Assembly (NCBI GenBank): GCA_035524315.1
Contig: DATKPD010000039.1
Location: 1-64,000 of the forward strand
From: BOG-938 sp035524315
Lineage (GTDB): Bacteria > Pseudomonadota > Alphaproteobacteria > Caulobacterales > Caulobacteraceae
DNA: 64,000 nucleotides
Reading direction: 5' to 3'
The stretch's first letter is position 1. Each line of letters starts with the position of its first letter. A model generated the notes under the pieces. It had not been told where the DNA came from. It ran no database searches and saw nothing but the letters and a program-made list of their open reading frames with translations. This document shows positions 43,442 to 51,265 of the stretch, one piece after another. The translations under genes and the position numbers were made by a program.

Positions 43442-43633
43442 ATGATGAAGCTGGTGATCTTTACCGACGCGGGCGAAAGCCCGGTCTACGTCAATCCCGA
43501 AGTGGTCACCTTCGTCGCGCGCCCCGCGATCGAGATGTTCGGCAACGCCACGATCAACTTCGTCGGCGGCCAGACCCTGACAGTCAAAGAGCACCCCGAG
43601 GCGGTCGTCCAGGCCTTGACCGCCGGCGACTAA
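43442..43633 (+). CDS. Conserved-looking small protein (63 aa)
   Basis: A 63-residue soluble protein beginning MMKLVIFTDAGESPVYVNPEVV and ending KEHPEAVVQALTAGD. Beta-rich composition and a strong AAAGGAAAG ribosome site support coding. I know no function for it. It lies alone between the phosphoesterase and ligase genes. Confidence 0.7.
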   Translation: MMKLVIFTDAGESPVYVNPEVVTFVARPAIEMFGNATINFVGGQTLTVKEHPEAVVQALTAGD

Positions 43634-43660
43634 GCTCGAGGCCAAGCGGCGGCAGCGCAA

Positions 43661-43828
43661 TCAGTCCTCGTCAGGCGTTTCGCCAGGGGGTCTGTAAGGC
43701 GCCACGGGCATGCATTTCACCATCGCGTCGATCAACTGCGATCCGTTCGCCTCGACAATCGGAGGTTCGCCGTAAAGGGCGATCCACAAGGCCAGGGCCT
43801 CCCTGGTGATCCGGCCATCCCGATCCAC
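43661..43828 (-). CDS. Possible GTG-start small protein (55 aa)
   Basis: On the - strand a GTG at 43828 is preceded by GGAG at six bases and by an immediate in-frame stop. The 55-residue product (VDRDGRITREALALWIALYGE ... APYRPPGETPDED in parts) has a balanced, protein-like composition with an EF-hand-like D-R-D-G-R-I start. It lies between a + strand small gene and the ligase gene. It could also be the tail of a decayed longer gene. No family is recognised. Confidence 0.4.
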   Translation of the reverse strand: MDRDGRITREALALWIALYGEPPIVEANGSQLIDAMVKCMPVAPYRPPGETPDED

Positions 43829-43882
43829 CTAGCGCTCCGTCGACGTTACAGGTCATCGGAAAGGCGCGAGCGGCCGGTTGGT

Positions 43883-45520
43883 TCAGCGCAAAGCTTGCGA
43901 TTCTTCGGGCGATGGCCGCCCTGCCTCGATCGCAGCCAGCATGTGCTGGAGGGTGGCCAGCTCGTCGGCCTCGCGCGCCGGCTTGTCCCAGCGGATACGG
44001 CTGATACGGGGAAAGCGCATGGCCACGCCCGACTTGTGGCGGGTCGAGCGCTGCAGCCCCTCGAACGCCACCTCCAGCACCAGGCCGAAGTCGCGGTCGG
44101 CCCGCACCGAGCGCACCGGCCCGAAGCGCTCGACCGTGTGGTCGCGCACGAACTTGTCCAACTGCTTCAGCTCCTCATCGGTGAAGCCGAAATAGGCCTT
44201 GCCCACGGGGGTCAGGACGCCCTGACTCCACACGCCGAAGGTGAAGTCGGAATAGAAGCTGGAGCGCTTGCCGTGGCCGCGCTGGGCGTACATCAGCACC
44301 GCGTCGATCAGGAACGGATCGCGTTTCCACTTGAACCAGGGGCCGCGCGGCCGGCCCGCCTCATAGATCGAGTCCCACCGCTTGAGCATCAGGCCCTCGG
44401 CGGCCTGAGCGTCGCCGGAGGGCGGGTCGGCGCGCAGGGCGGCCAGGGCGGGCCAATCAGCAAAGAGTTGCAGCGGCGACAGGTCGATGCGGCTGGTCTT
44501 GAGCGCGTCGACGAAGCGCTCCAGGCGCGCCCGGCGCTTGACGAACGGCTCATGGCGCGCGTCCTCGCCGGCCTCAGCCAAGATGTCGTAGGCGCGCAGG
44601 CCCGCCGGCTGGGCCGCCAGCAGCTTGGCGTCGGGCGTCTTGCGGTTCAGCCGCTGCTGCAAGTTGTTGAAGGGCGCCACGCGGCCCTCGCGCAACACCA
44701 GCAGTTCGCCGTCGAGCACGCCGTCGAAGTCCAAGGCCTCGACCAGATCGGGGAAGGCGGCGGAGATGTCGTCGCCGGTGCGGGTGTAGAGCCGGCGTAC
44801 GCCGCCCTCGCTGACCGCCTGCACGCGAATGCCGTCCCACTTCCATTCGGCAGCGTAGTCCGCCGGCGAGAGCTTGGCGAAATCGGACGCCTCGTCGATC
44901 GGCTGGGCCAGCATCACGGGCCGGAACCGGCCGTGGGCGTGTGGATTGGGCTGCTCGGCCCGCCCCTCCAGCCAGGCGAACAGGTCGTCATACGGCGGCG
45001 CCTGGGCGTGCCACGCCTCTTCGACCTCGGGCACCGGCCGCCCGCCCATGTCCGCCGCCGCCTGCTTGGCCAGACGGGCTGAGACGCCCACGCGCAACCC
45101 GCCGGTCAGCAGCTTGAGCAGGGCCCAGCGGCCGTCCACGTCGAGCGCGTCGAGCCAGTCCTCGATCAGGCGTTGCACCTCGCCTCGCGAGGCGCCGCGC
45201 AGGGCATCGACCACTTCGGGCAGTTCGGGCTCGCGGTTGGCGCCGGGCCGCGCGGGCCACACCAGGGCCACCGTCTCGGCCAGGTCGCCGACGTAATCGT
45301 AGGACCAGACGAACAGCGCCGGGTCCATGCGCGCCTCAACCGCCTTGCGGATAAAGGCCGGCTTGGCGGCGTCGAAGCTCAGCTCACCCGTCAGGGCCGC
45401 GAGCGCCCAGCCGCGTTCGGGGTCGGGCGCGGCCTTCAGATAGTCGCGCAGCAACACCAGTTTGGCGTTGCGCGAGGCGGTGTAGGACAGCCGGTCCAGC
45501 AGATTGGCGAAGGCGCGCAT
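43883..45520 (-). CDS. ATP-dependent DNA ligase (exonuclease-associated, LigB/LigC type)
   Basis: A 545-residue ligase of the cisplatin-damage-response group. An N-terminal DNA-binding domain (~1-200) precedes the adenylation domain with the nucleotidyl Lys227 in E-W-K-W-D-G-I-R, later motifs DGELLV and EGLMLKR, and an OB domain with GPWFKWKRDP. It seals nicks with ATP. It follows the exonuclease gene on the same strand after seven bases, the usual two-gene core of this repair operon. Confidence 0.93.
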   Translation of the reverse strand: MRAFANLLDRLSYTASRNAKLVLLRDYLKAAPDPERGWALAALTGELSFDAAKPAFIRKAVEARMDPALFVWSYDYVGDLAETVALVWPARPGANREPELPEVVDALRGASRGEVQRLIEDWLDALDVDGRWALLKLLTGGLRVGVSARLAKQAAADMGGRPVPEVEEAWHAQAPPYDDLFAWLEGRAEQPNPHAHGRFRPVMLAQPIDEASDFAKLSPADYAAEWKWDGIRVQAVSEGGVRRLYTRTGDDISAAFPDLVEALDFDGVLDGELLVLREGRVAPFNNLQQRLNRKTPDAKLLAAQPAGLRAYDILAEAGEDARHEPFVKRRARLERFVDALKTSRIDLSPLQLFADWPALAALRADPPSGDAQAAEGLMLKRWDSIYEAGRPRGPWFKWKRDPFLIDAVLMYAQRGHGKRSSFYSDFTFGVWSQGVLTPVGKAYFGFTDEELKQLDKFVRDHTVERFGPVRSVRADRDFGLVLEVAFEGLQRSTRHKSGVAMRFPRISRIRWDKPAREADELATLQHMLAAIEAGRPSPEESQALR

Positions 45521-45527
45521 TCAGCCC

Positions 45528-46535
45528 TCAGGTGTCTTCGTCTTCGTAGCCGACCAGGGCAAGGGGCCGCGCCGGCACGCCGCGCAGCTCGGCCCAGCGC
45601 GCCAGCGCCTCCTCGCGCCCATGGGTGATCCACAGCTCGCCCGGCGCCAGTTCGTCGACGGTCGCGGTCAGTTCGTCCCAATCGGCATGGTCGGAGATGA
45701 TCAGGGGCAGTTCGACGTGCTGCTGGCGGGCGCGGGCGCGCACCCGCATCCAGCCCGAGGCGAAGGCCGCGACCGGATCGGGGAAGCGGCGCGACCAACG
45801 TTCGGCGATGGCGGACGGCGGGGCGATGACGATGGCGCCGGCGAAATCCACCCGCGCCTCGGTCGTGGCGGGCTCGATCGGGCCCAGGTCGACGCCGTGA
45901 CGGCGGTAGAGGGCGTTGAGCCGCTCCAGCGCGCCATGGACATAGATCGGTCGGTCATAGCCCTGCTCGCGCAGAAGCATGATCACCCGCTGCGCCTTGC
46001 CCAGCGCATAGGCCCCCACCAGATGGGCGCGCTCGGGGAACTGCTGCACCGACCGCAGCAGCTTGGCGACCTCGTGCTCGGCCGGCGGGTGCCGAAACGC
46101 CGGCAGGCCGAAGGTCGCCTCGCTGACGAACACGTCGCAGGGAACGGGCTCAAACGGCGCGCAGGTGGGATCGCGCCGGCGCTTGTAGTCGCCGGACACC
46201 ACCACGGTCAGGCCCTTCCACCGCACCACCGCCTGGGCCGAACCCAGCACATGGCCGGCGGGGACGAGCGTCACCTCCACCCCGTCGCGCGTGATCCGTT
46301 CGCCGTAGGCCAAGGCCTGGGTCTGGCCGGCGAAATCCTCGCCGTAGCGAACCGCCATGATGTCGAGGGTTTCGGGCGTGGCGTAGACAGCGCCATGCCC
46401 CGCGCGCGCGTGGTCGGAATGGCCGTGGGTGATCACCGCGCGCGTCACCGGGCGCACCGGATCGATGTAGAAATCCCCGGGCGGGCAGTAGAGGCCGTCA
46501 GGCCGCGGGCAGATCAGGGCTTCGGGCTTGAGCAC
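45528..46535 (-). CDS. Ligase-associated MBL-fold DNA exonuclease
   Basis: A 335-residue MBL/beta-CASP-type nuclease with the metal motif T-H-G-H-S-D-H (His37, His39, Asp41, His42), PAGHVLGSAQ and SGDYKRRRD. It matches the exonuclease that accompanies ATP-dependent DNA ligases in bacterial repair operons. The other two partners of that system, an Lhr-type helicase and the PdeM phosphoesterase, are not in the window. Confidence 0.92.
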   Translation of the reverse strand: MLKPEALICPRPDGLYCPPGDFYIDPVRPVTRAVITHGHSDHARAGHGAVYATPETLDIMAVRYGEDFAGQTQALAYGERITRDGVEVTLVPAGHVLGSAQAVVRWKGLTVVVSGDYKRRRDPTCAPFEPVPCDVFVSEATFGLPAFRHPPAEHEVAKLLRSVQQFPERAHLVGAYALGKAQRVIMLLREQGYDRPIYVHGALERLNALYRRHGVDLGPIEPATTEARVDFAGAIVIAPPSAIAERWSRRFPDPVAAFASGWMRVRARARQQHVELPLIISDHADWDELTATVDELAPGELWITHGREEALARWAELRGVPARPLALVGYEDEDT

Positions 46536-46541
46536 CCCTCT

Positions 46542-47615
46542 TCATACGCCCCGCGCCTTGAGGAAGGCGAGCACCTGGGCCTCTTCGGGATGCAGACCGG
46601 TCCAGTCCCGGCTGGCCTCGTCGGCGTCCGGCAGGTCGCCCAGCGTCAAGGCGCCCTCCAGATAGGCGGCGATCACCTCGGGGTGGACGTAGCATTTGCG
46701 GCAGATGGCCGGGGTGTTGCCCAGGCGAGCGGCGGTCTGGGCGATGGCGGCGGAAAGGTTGCGCTTGGCTTGGGTGGCGCTGGCCGGCGGGCCCAGTTCG
46801 GCCAGCGCCAGGGCCGCCATCACCGTGCCGGTCCAGGTGCGGAAGTCCTTGGCCGTGATGTCCGCCCCCGACACCGCCTTGAGGTAGGCGTTGACCGCCG
46901 CGGAGGTCACCGCCTGGCCTCGCCCCTCGGCGTCGCGGTACTGGAACAGGTGCTGGCCCGGCAGCTCCTGGCACGACTTGACGATGCGCGCGATGCGCCG
47001 GTCGTGCACCTGCAGCCGCCATTGCTTGCCGCTCTTGCCCTTGAACTGGAACTTCAGGTCGGCGTGCTCGACGCGGACGTGGCGCGACAGCAGGGTGGTC
47101 AAGCCATAGCTGCGGTTCTGCTTGGCGTAGGCGCGGTTGCCCACGCGGATCAGGGTGGTCTCCAGCAGACGCGCCACCACCGCCAGAACCTTGCGCTGGC
47201 TCAGGCCCCGCTCGGCCATGTCTTGGGTGATCGCCGCCCGAAGCGCGGGCAAGGACTCGGCGAACGAGGCGAGGCGGTGGAACTTGGCCTCCTCGCGCAG
47301 GGCCCTAAAGTCGGGATGATAGCGGTACTGACGGCGGCCCTTCTCGTCCTGGCCGACCGCCTGCAGATGCCCGTTGGGGTCCGCGCAGATCCACACCGCG
47401 CTCCAGGCCGGCGGGATGGCCAGAGCCTTGATCCGTTCGAGGACGACAGCGTCCCTCACCGCACGCCCGTCTGCGTCCACATAGGCGAAGGTTTCGCCCC
47501 GCCGGATGCGGCTGAGGCCCGGCGCCTCGGGCGTCACATAGACCAGGTCGCCTAGTGGAATGTCCGCGCAGGGGGCGGTCGGGGCGATCGACTTGGGGCT
47601 GACATCGAGCGGCAT
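46542..47615 (-). CDS. DNA topoisomerase IB
   Basis: A 357-residue poxvirus-like topoisomerase IB. It has the N-terminal beta domain, then catalytic segments LLETTLIRVGNRAYAKQN, FKGKSGKQW, DITAKDFRTWTGTV and the nucleophile Tyr309 in R-K-C-Y-V-H-P. It relaxes both supercoil signs. Its stop lies six bases before the exonuclease start, so topIB-exo-ligase forms one operon. Promoter DNA for it lies at 47616-47716, shared with a divergent small gene. Confidence 0.93.
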   Translation of the reverse strand: MPLDVSPKSIAPTAPCADIPLGDLVYVTPEAPGLSRIRRGETFAYVDADGRAVRDAVVLERIKALAIPPAWSAVWICADPNGHLQAVGQDEKGRRQYRYHPDFRALREEAKFHRLASFAESLPALRAAITQDMAERGLSQRKVLAVVARLLETTLIRVGNRAYAKQNRSYGLTTLLSRHVRVEHADLKFQFKGKSGKQWRLQVHDRRIARIVKSCQELPGQHLFQYRDAEGRGQAVTSAAVNAYLKAVSGADITAKDFRTWTGTVMAALALAELGPPASATQAKRNLSAAIAQTAARLGNTPAICRKCYVHPEVIAAYLEGALTLGDLPDADEASRDWTGLHPEEAQVLAFLKARGV

Positions 47616-47716
47616 GACTCAATCGCCAACGCGCCGCCGCGCACGGGCGTTCCGCGAATCCGGGGGAACGGCCGGCCTCGCGCATGAGTTTTCCTTGTCC
47701 ATAGGAGGAGACACCC

Positions 47717-48013
47717 ATGTCCAGCCATAACCTCTCCACCGGCGTTCCGGCGTCGCACATCGGTCCGGAAACGGGCGGCACGGGCGCGGCGACCGCGGGC
47801 GAAGGGTCCAGCGCCGGAACCCAGGAACAGGCCACGCCGTCCGCCGCGTCGGGCCTCACCGACCCGGTCCCGGCGCCGACCGCCGGACTCGAACCGCGCG
47901 CTTTCGAGCCCGCTCGGACAGCGCGCCAAACGAAGGACGGTCCTCTCGACGACGCGCCCCAAGACCTGCGCGACATCGTCGATGGCAAGGATCGTCCCAA
48001 GCACGACCACTGA
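47717..48013 (+). CDS. Small disordered hydrophilic protein (98 aa)
   Basis: A strong AGGAGGAGA site precedes ATG 47717. The 98-residue product is Gly/Ala/Thr/Pro-rich with a charged end (PLDDAPQDLRDIVDGKDRPKHDH) and no hydrophobic core, so it is likely disordered. Such proteins in this lineage are sometimes stress induced. The function is unknown. Confidence 0.6.
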   Translation: MSSHNLSTGVPASHIGPETGGTGAATAGEGSSAGTQEQATPSAASGLTDPVPAPTAGLEPRAFEPARTARQTKDGPLDDAPQDLRDIVDGKDRPKHDH

Positions 48014-48049
48014 ACGATCGGCGAGCGGCGCCAGCCCGGACGGGACGGC

Positions 48050-48370
48050 TCAGCCCTGCTTGGCGGGCACGCGCACGATCAGGCCGTCGAGGGCGTCGGT
48101 GACCTTGATCTGACACGACAGGCGGCTGTTCGGCTGGGTGTCGCTGGCGAAATCGAGCATCGAGCTTTCGTCGCTCTTGGGCTTGCCTGTCTTGTCGAGC
48201 CACGCCTCATCCACATAGACGTGGCAGGTGGCGCAGGACATGGCCCCGCCGCACTCCGCCTCGATGCCCGCCACGCCATTGCGCACCGCGCCTTCCATGA
48301 CGGTCATACCGGGCTTCACGTCCACCGTGCGCGCCTGGCCGCTGAACTCGATGTAGGTGATCTTCGCCAT
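48050..48370 (-). CDS. 2Fe-2S ferredoxin (adrenodoxin type)
   Basis: A 106-residue ferredoxin with cluster ligands Cys40, Cys46, Cys49 and Cys86 in the CX5CX2C...C pattern of adrenodoxin/putidaredoxin-type proteins. It would pass electrons to P450s, Rieske oxygenases or iron-sulfur assembly. ATG 48370 gives the standard MAKITYIEF start. Confidence 0.92.
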   Translation of the reverse strand: MAKITYIEFSGQARTVDVKPGMTVMEGAVRNGVAGIEAECGGAMSCATCHVYVDEAWLDKTGKPKSDESSMLDFASDTQPNSRLSCQIKVTDALDGLIVRVPAKQG

Positions 48371-48408
48371 ACTGAAACGTCCGGCCGTCCGAGCGGCCCT
48401 CCCTGGAG

Positions 48409-48434
48409 AAAAAATGCGCGATAGCATATCGCGC
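48409..48434 (-). terminator. Intrinsic terminator of the HNH endonuclease gene
   Basis: On the - strand GCGCGATA-TGC-TATCGCGC (48434-48416) is followed by A-TTTTTT (48415-48409), a textbook Rho-independent terminator 63 bases after the HNH stop and upstream of the ferredoxin gene. Confidence 0.8.
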
Positions 48435-48496
48435 GCCGCCGCGCTCCTGCTCGGCCGGTGAAAAGGCCGCGTCGCCCAAGCCGGCTATAGCAGGGC

Positions 48497-49057
48497 CTAA
48501 GCCTCCAGCTCGATGTCCCAATAGAGGTAGTCGAGCCAGCTTTCGTGCAGGTGGCCCGGCGGGAAGCGGCGGCCGTTTTCCTGCAGGTCGTAGCTGGTGG
48601 GCCGGCGCGGGGTGTGAAACGGGTGCATCGCCGCTTCGCGCGGGGTGCGCCCGCCCTTGACCAGATTACACGGGGCGCAGGCGGTGACGATGTTCTCCCA
48701 CGTGGTGCGACCGCCGCGCGAGCGCGGGATCAGGTGGTCGAAGGTCAGGTCGTCGGGCGAGCCGCAGTACTGACAGGTGAAGCTGTCGCGCAGGAACAGG
48801 TTGAAACGGGTGAAGGCCGGGGGGCGGTCGAGCGGCACATAGTGCTTGAGCGACACCACGCTCGGCAGCTTCATCTCGAACGAGGGCGAGTGGACCATCT
48901 GATCGTAGGTGGAGATGACATCCACCCGGTCGAGGAACACGGCCTTGACCACTTCCTGCCACGGCCACAGCGACAGGGGGTAGTAGGACAACGGACGGTA
49001 GTCCGCGTTCAGCACGAGGGCGGGACAGCCCGACGGCGGGCGCCTAAGGACCTGCAT
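48497..49057 (-). CDS. HNH endonuclease
   Basis: A 186-residue HNH protein of the common chromosomal type. A structural zinc is held by CQYCG and CAPCN, and the active core is L-T-F-D-H-L-I-P-R-S-R-G-G with the following W-E-N-I-V. N-terminal segments ALVLNADYRPLSYYPLSLWPW and VKAVFLDRV are diagnostic of the family (bacterial housekeeping, role unknown). It is divergent from gluQ over a 206-base gap. Confidence 0.92.
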   Translation of the reverse strand: MQVLRRPPSGCPALVLNADYRPLSYYPLSLWPWQEVVKAVFLDRVDVISTYDQMVHSPSFEMKLPSVVSLKHYVPLDRPPAFTRFNLFLRDSFTCQYCGSPDDLTFDHLIPRSRGGRTTWENIVTACAPCNLVKGGRTPREAAMHPFHTPRRPTSYDLQENGRRFPPGHLHESWLDYLYWDIELEA

Positions 49058-49152
49058 GGCTCGGCCCTTTGCTGCGGCCCCTCAGGCCACGGAATATGTG
49101 AACGACTGGACTGAAGACGGGCCTCCTTCCATACGCTACGGACACGGAACCT

Positions 49153-49207
49153 GAGTCCGGAGCCGGAATCAAGGACTTGCCCGTATTTTGAATCATAGGC
49201 GAGATTC
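49153..49207. promoter_or_regulatory. Cluster of four GANTC (CcrM-type) sites upstream of gluQ
   Basis: GAGTC (49153), GAATC (49166), GAATC (49190) and GATTC (49203) occur within 55 bases of the gluQ/HNH intergenic region. In alphaproteobacteria GANTC is methylated by CcrM, and clusters near promoters mark cell-cycle control through GcrA or CtrA. The sites are seen; the regulation is inferred. Confidence 0.5.
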
Positions 49208-49263
49208 GAAGACACCTCCATGACGCGTCTTGGAAAAACGGCGCCCCCGACGAGTATGAGTGC

Positions 49264-50136
49264 ATGACAGGCGGCTTCGTCACCCGTTTCGCCCCCTCGC
49301 CGACCGGGCGGCTGCACAAGGGCCACGCCTTTTCGGCGCTCACGGCGTTCGAGGCGGCGCGGGCGGCGGGCGGACGGTTCCTGCTGCGCATCGAGGACAT
49401 CGACCGCACGCGGGCGCGGCCGGCGTTCGAGGCGGCGATCCTTGAGGACCTGGGGTGGCTGGGCGTGACGTGGGCGGCGCCGGTGCGCCGACAGTCGGAC
49501 CACATGGAGGCTTATCGTCGGGCGCTGGACGACCTGGCGCGGCGCGGCCTGGTCTATCGCTGCTTCCGCACGCGCCGCGAGCTGCTGGAGGACATCGGCC
49601 AGGCGCCGCACGGCGCACAGGCAGCCTGGCGCGGCGGCCCGCTCGTCCCCGCGGAGGAGGCGCGGCGGCTGGACGCGGGCGAGGGCTTCGCCTGGCGCCT
49701 ATCGCTGGACGCGGCGCGGGTGTGCCTGGGCGATGAGGCGTGGGCAGCCCTGTCGTTCGTCGAGGAAGGTTTGGGCCCGCGCGGCGAGCACGGCGTGATC
49801 AAGGCCCGGCCCGAACTGGCCGGCGATGTGGTGCTGGCGCGCAAGGACGTGGGCGTGGCCTATCACCTGGCGGTGGCGGTCGACGATGCGCTGCAGGGCG
49901 TCAGCCACGTGATCCGAGGCGAGGACCTGCACGAAGCCGCTCATATCCAGCGCCTGATCCAGGCCTTGTTGGGTCTGCCGACGCCAGTCTATCGCCACCA
50001 CCGGCTGCTGGTCGGCCCGGACGGCGAACGCCTGGCCAAGCGCGCCGGGTCGGAAAGCTTGGTCGACATGCGCGCGCGCGGCGTCACGCCGGCCGATCTC
50101 AGACGCGAACTCGGGTTCGCGCCGACCTCAGTCTAG
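49264..50136 (+). CDS. gluQ: Glutamyl-Q tRNA(Asp) synthetase
   Basis: A 290-residue GluRS paralogue without the anticodon-binding domain. It has the HIGH-like SPTGRLHKGHAF, LRIEDIDRTR, the HVIRGEDL segment and the KMSKS-like LAKRAGSES. GluQ-RS attaches glutamate to queuosine at position 34 of tRNA-Asp, which fits the queCED operon in this window. The zinc-binding C-x-C...C of the E. coli enzyme is reduced to one Cys (YRCFRTRRE). Its stop overlaps that of the cold-shock gene. Confidence 0.93.
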   Translation: MTGGFVTRFAPSPTGRLHKGHAFSALTAFEAARAAGGRFLLRIEDIDRTRARPAFEAAILEDLGWLGVTWAAPVRRQSDHMEAYRRALDDLARRGLVYRCFRTRRELLEDIGQAPHGAQAAWRGGPLVPAEEARRLDAGEGFAWRLSLDAARVCLGDEAWAALSFVEEGLGPRGEHGVIKARPELAGDVVLARKDVGVAYHLAVAVDDALQGVSHVIRGEDLHEAAHIQRLIQALLGLPTPVYRHHRLLVGPDGERLAKRAGSESLVDMRARGVTPADLRRELGFAPTSV

Positions 50137-50336
50137 AGCGGCTTGAGGTTGACCGCGGCGGTCTTGCCGCGTTCCTTCTGCAGTTCGTAGCTGACGCGCT
50201 GGCCCTCATTCAGGCCGCGCAGGCCGGCCTTCTCGACCGCGCTGACATGGACGAACACGTCTGCGCCGCCGTCTTCCGGCTGGATGAACCCATAACCTTT
50301 GGTCGAGTTGAACCACTTCACGGTTCCGTTGGACAT
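50133..50336 (-). CDS. Cold-shock domain protein CspA-like
   Basis: A 67-residue OB-fold protein with both RNA-binding motifs, KGYGFIQ and DVFVHVSAV. It would bind single-stranded RNA or DNA. ATG 50336 gives the normal MSNGTVKWFN start with GGGAGAAGG upstream. A long upstream leader (to ~50470) is available for cold regulation, but I cannot define one. Confidence 0.93.
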   Translation of the reverse strand: MSNGTVKWFNSTKGYGFIQPEDGGADVFVHVSAVEKAGLRGLNEGQRVSYELQKERGKTAAVNLKPL

Positions 50337-50519
50337 CTGTCCTTCTCCCTGACGCGCCGTTCCAGTTTTTTGGGCCGCCATTTCGACGGTCCCGAAGACA
50401 ATCTCAATTCTGGAAGGCTAGTCCGGAAAACAGGGTTTGGACCCCTGCGCAGAAGGATAGCGAAAGCCAAGAACGCCGATTGCGGCAAGTAGAAAACCCC
50501 GGACTTCAGTTCTGGTCAA

Positions 50520-50542
50520 CCGAAAAGGGCGTCACGACGCCC
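50520..50542 (-). terminator. Hairpin with T-run, second downstream of tlpA
   Basis: On the - strand GGGCGTC-GT-GACGCCC (50542-50527) is followed by TTTTCGG, so it can act as an intrinsic terminator about 100 bases after the tlpA stop. Confidence 0.55.
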
Positions 50543-50617
50543 GAAGCCGAAGTGTATGCGGAGCCGGTGCTCAAACGCCATGCAACCCCAAGACTCAAAA
50601 GCAGAATTCAGCACTCG

Positions 50618-50639
50618 GACGGGGCGATCCCGCCCCGTC
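50618..50639 (-). terminator. 9-bp hairpin just after tlpA
   Basis: GACGGGGCG and CGCCCCGTC form a perfect 9-bp stem with a four-base loop five bases after the tlpA stop. No T-run follows on the - strand, so termination may rather occur at 50520. Confidence 0.5.
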
Positions 50640-50644
50640 TTGCT

Positions 50645-51265
<621 letters not shown>

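Noticed and set aside
45504..47555. A 683-codon + strand frame across the exonuclease and topoisomerase genes.
   Set aside because: Both genes on the - strand have intact catalytic motifs; the antisense frame is compositional noise of GC-rich DNA.
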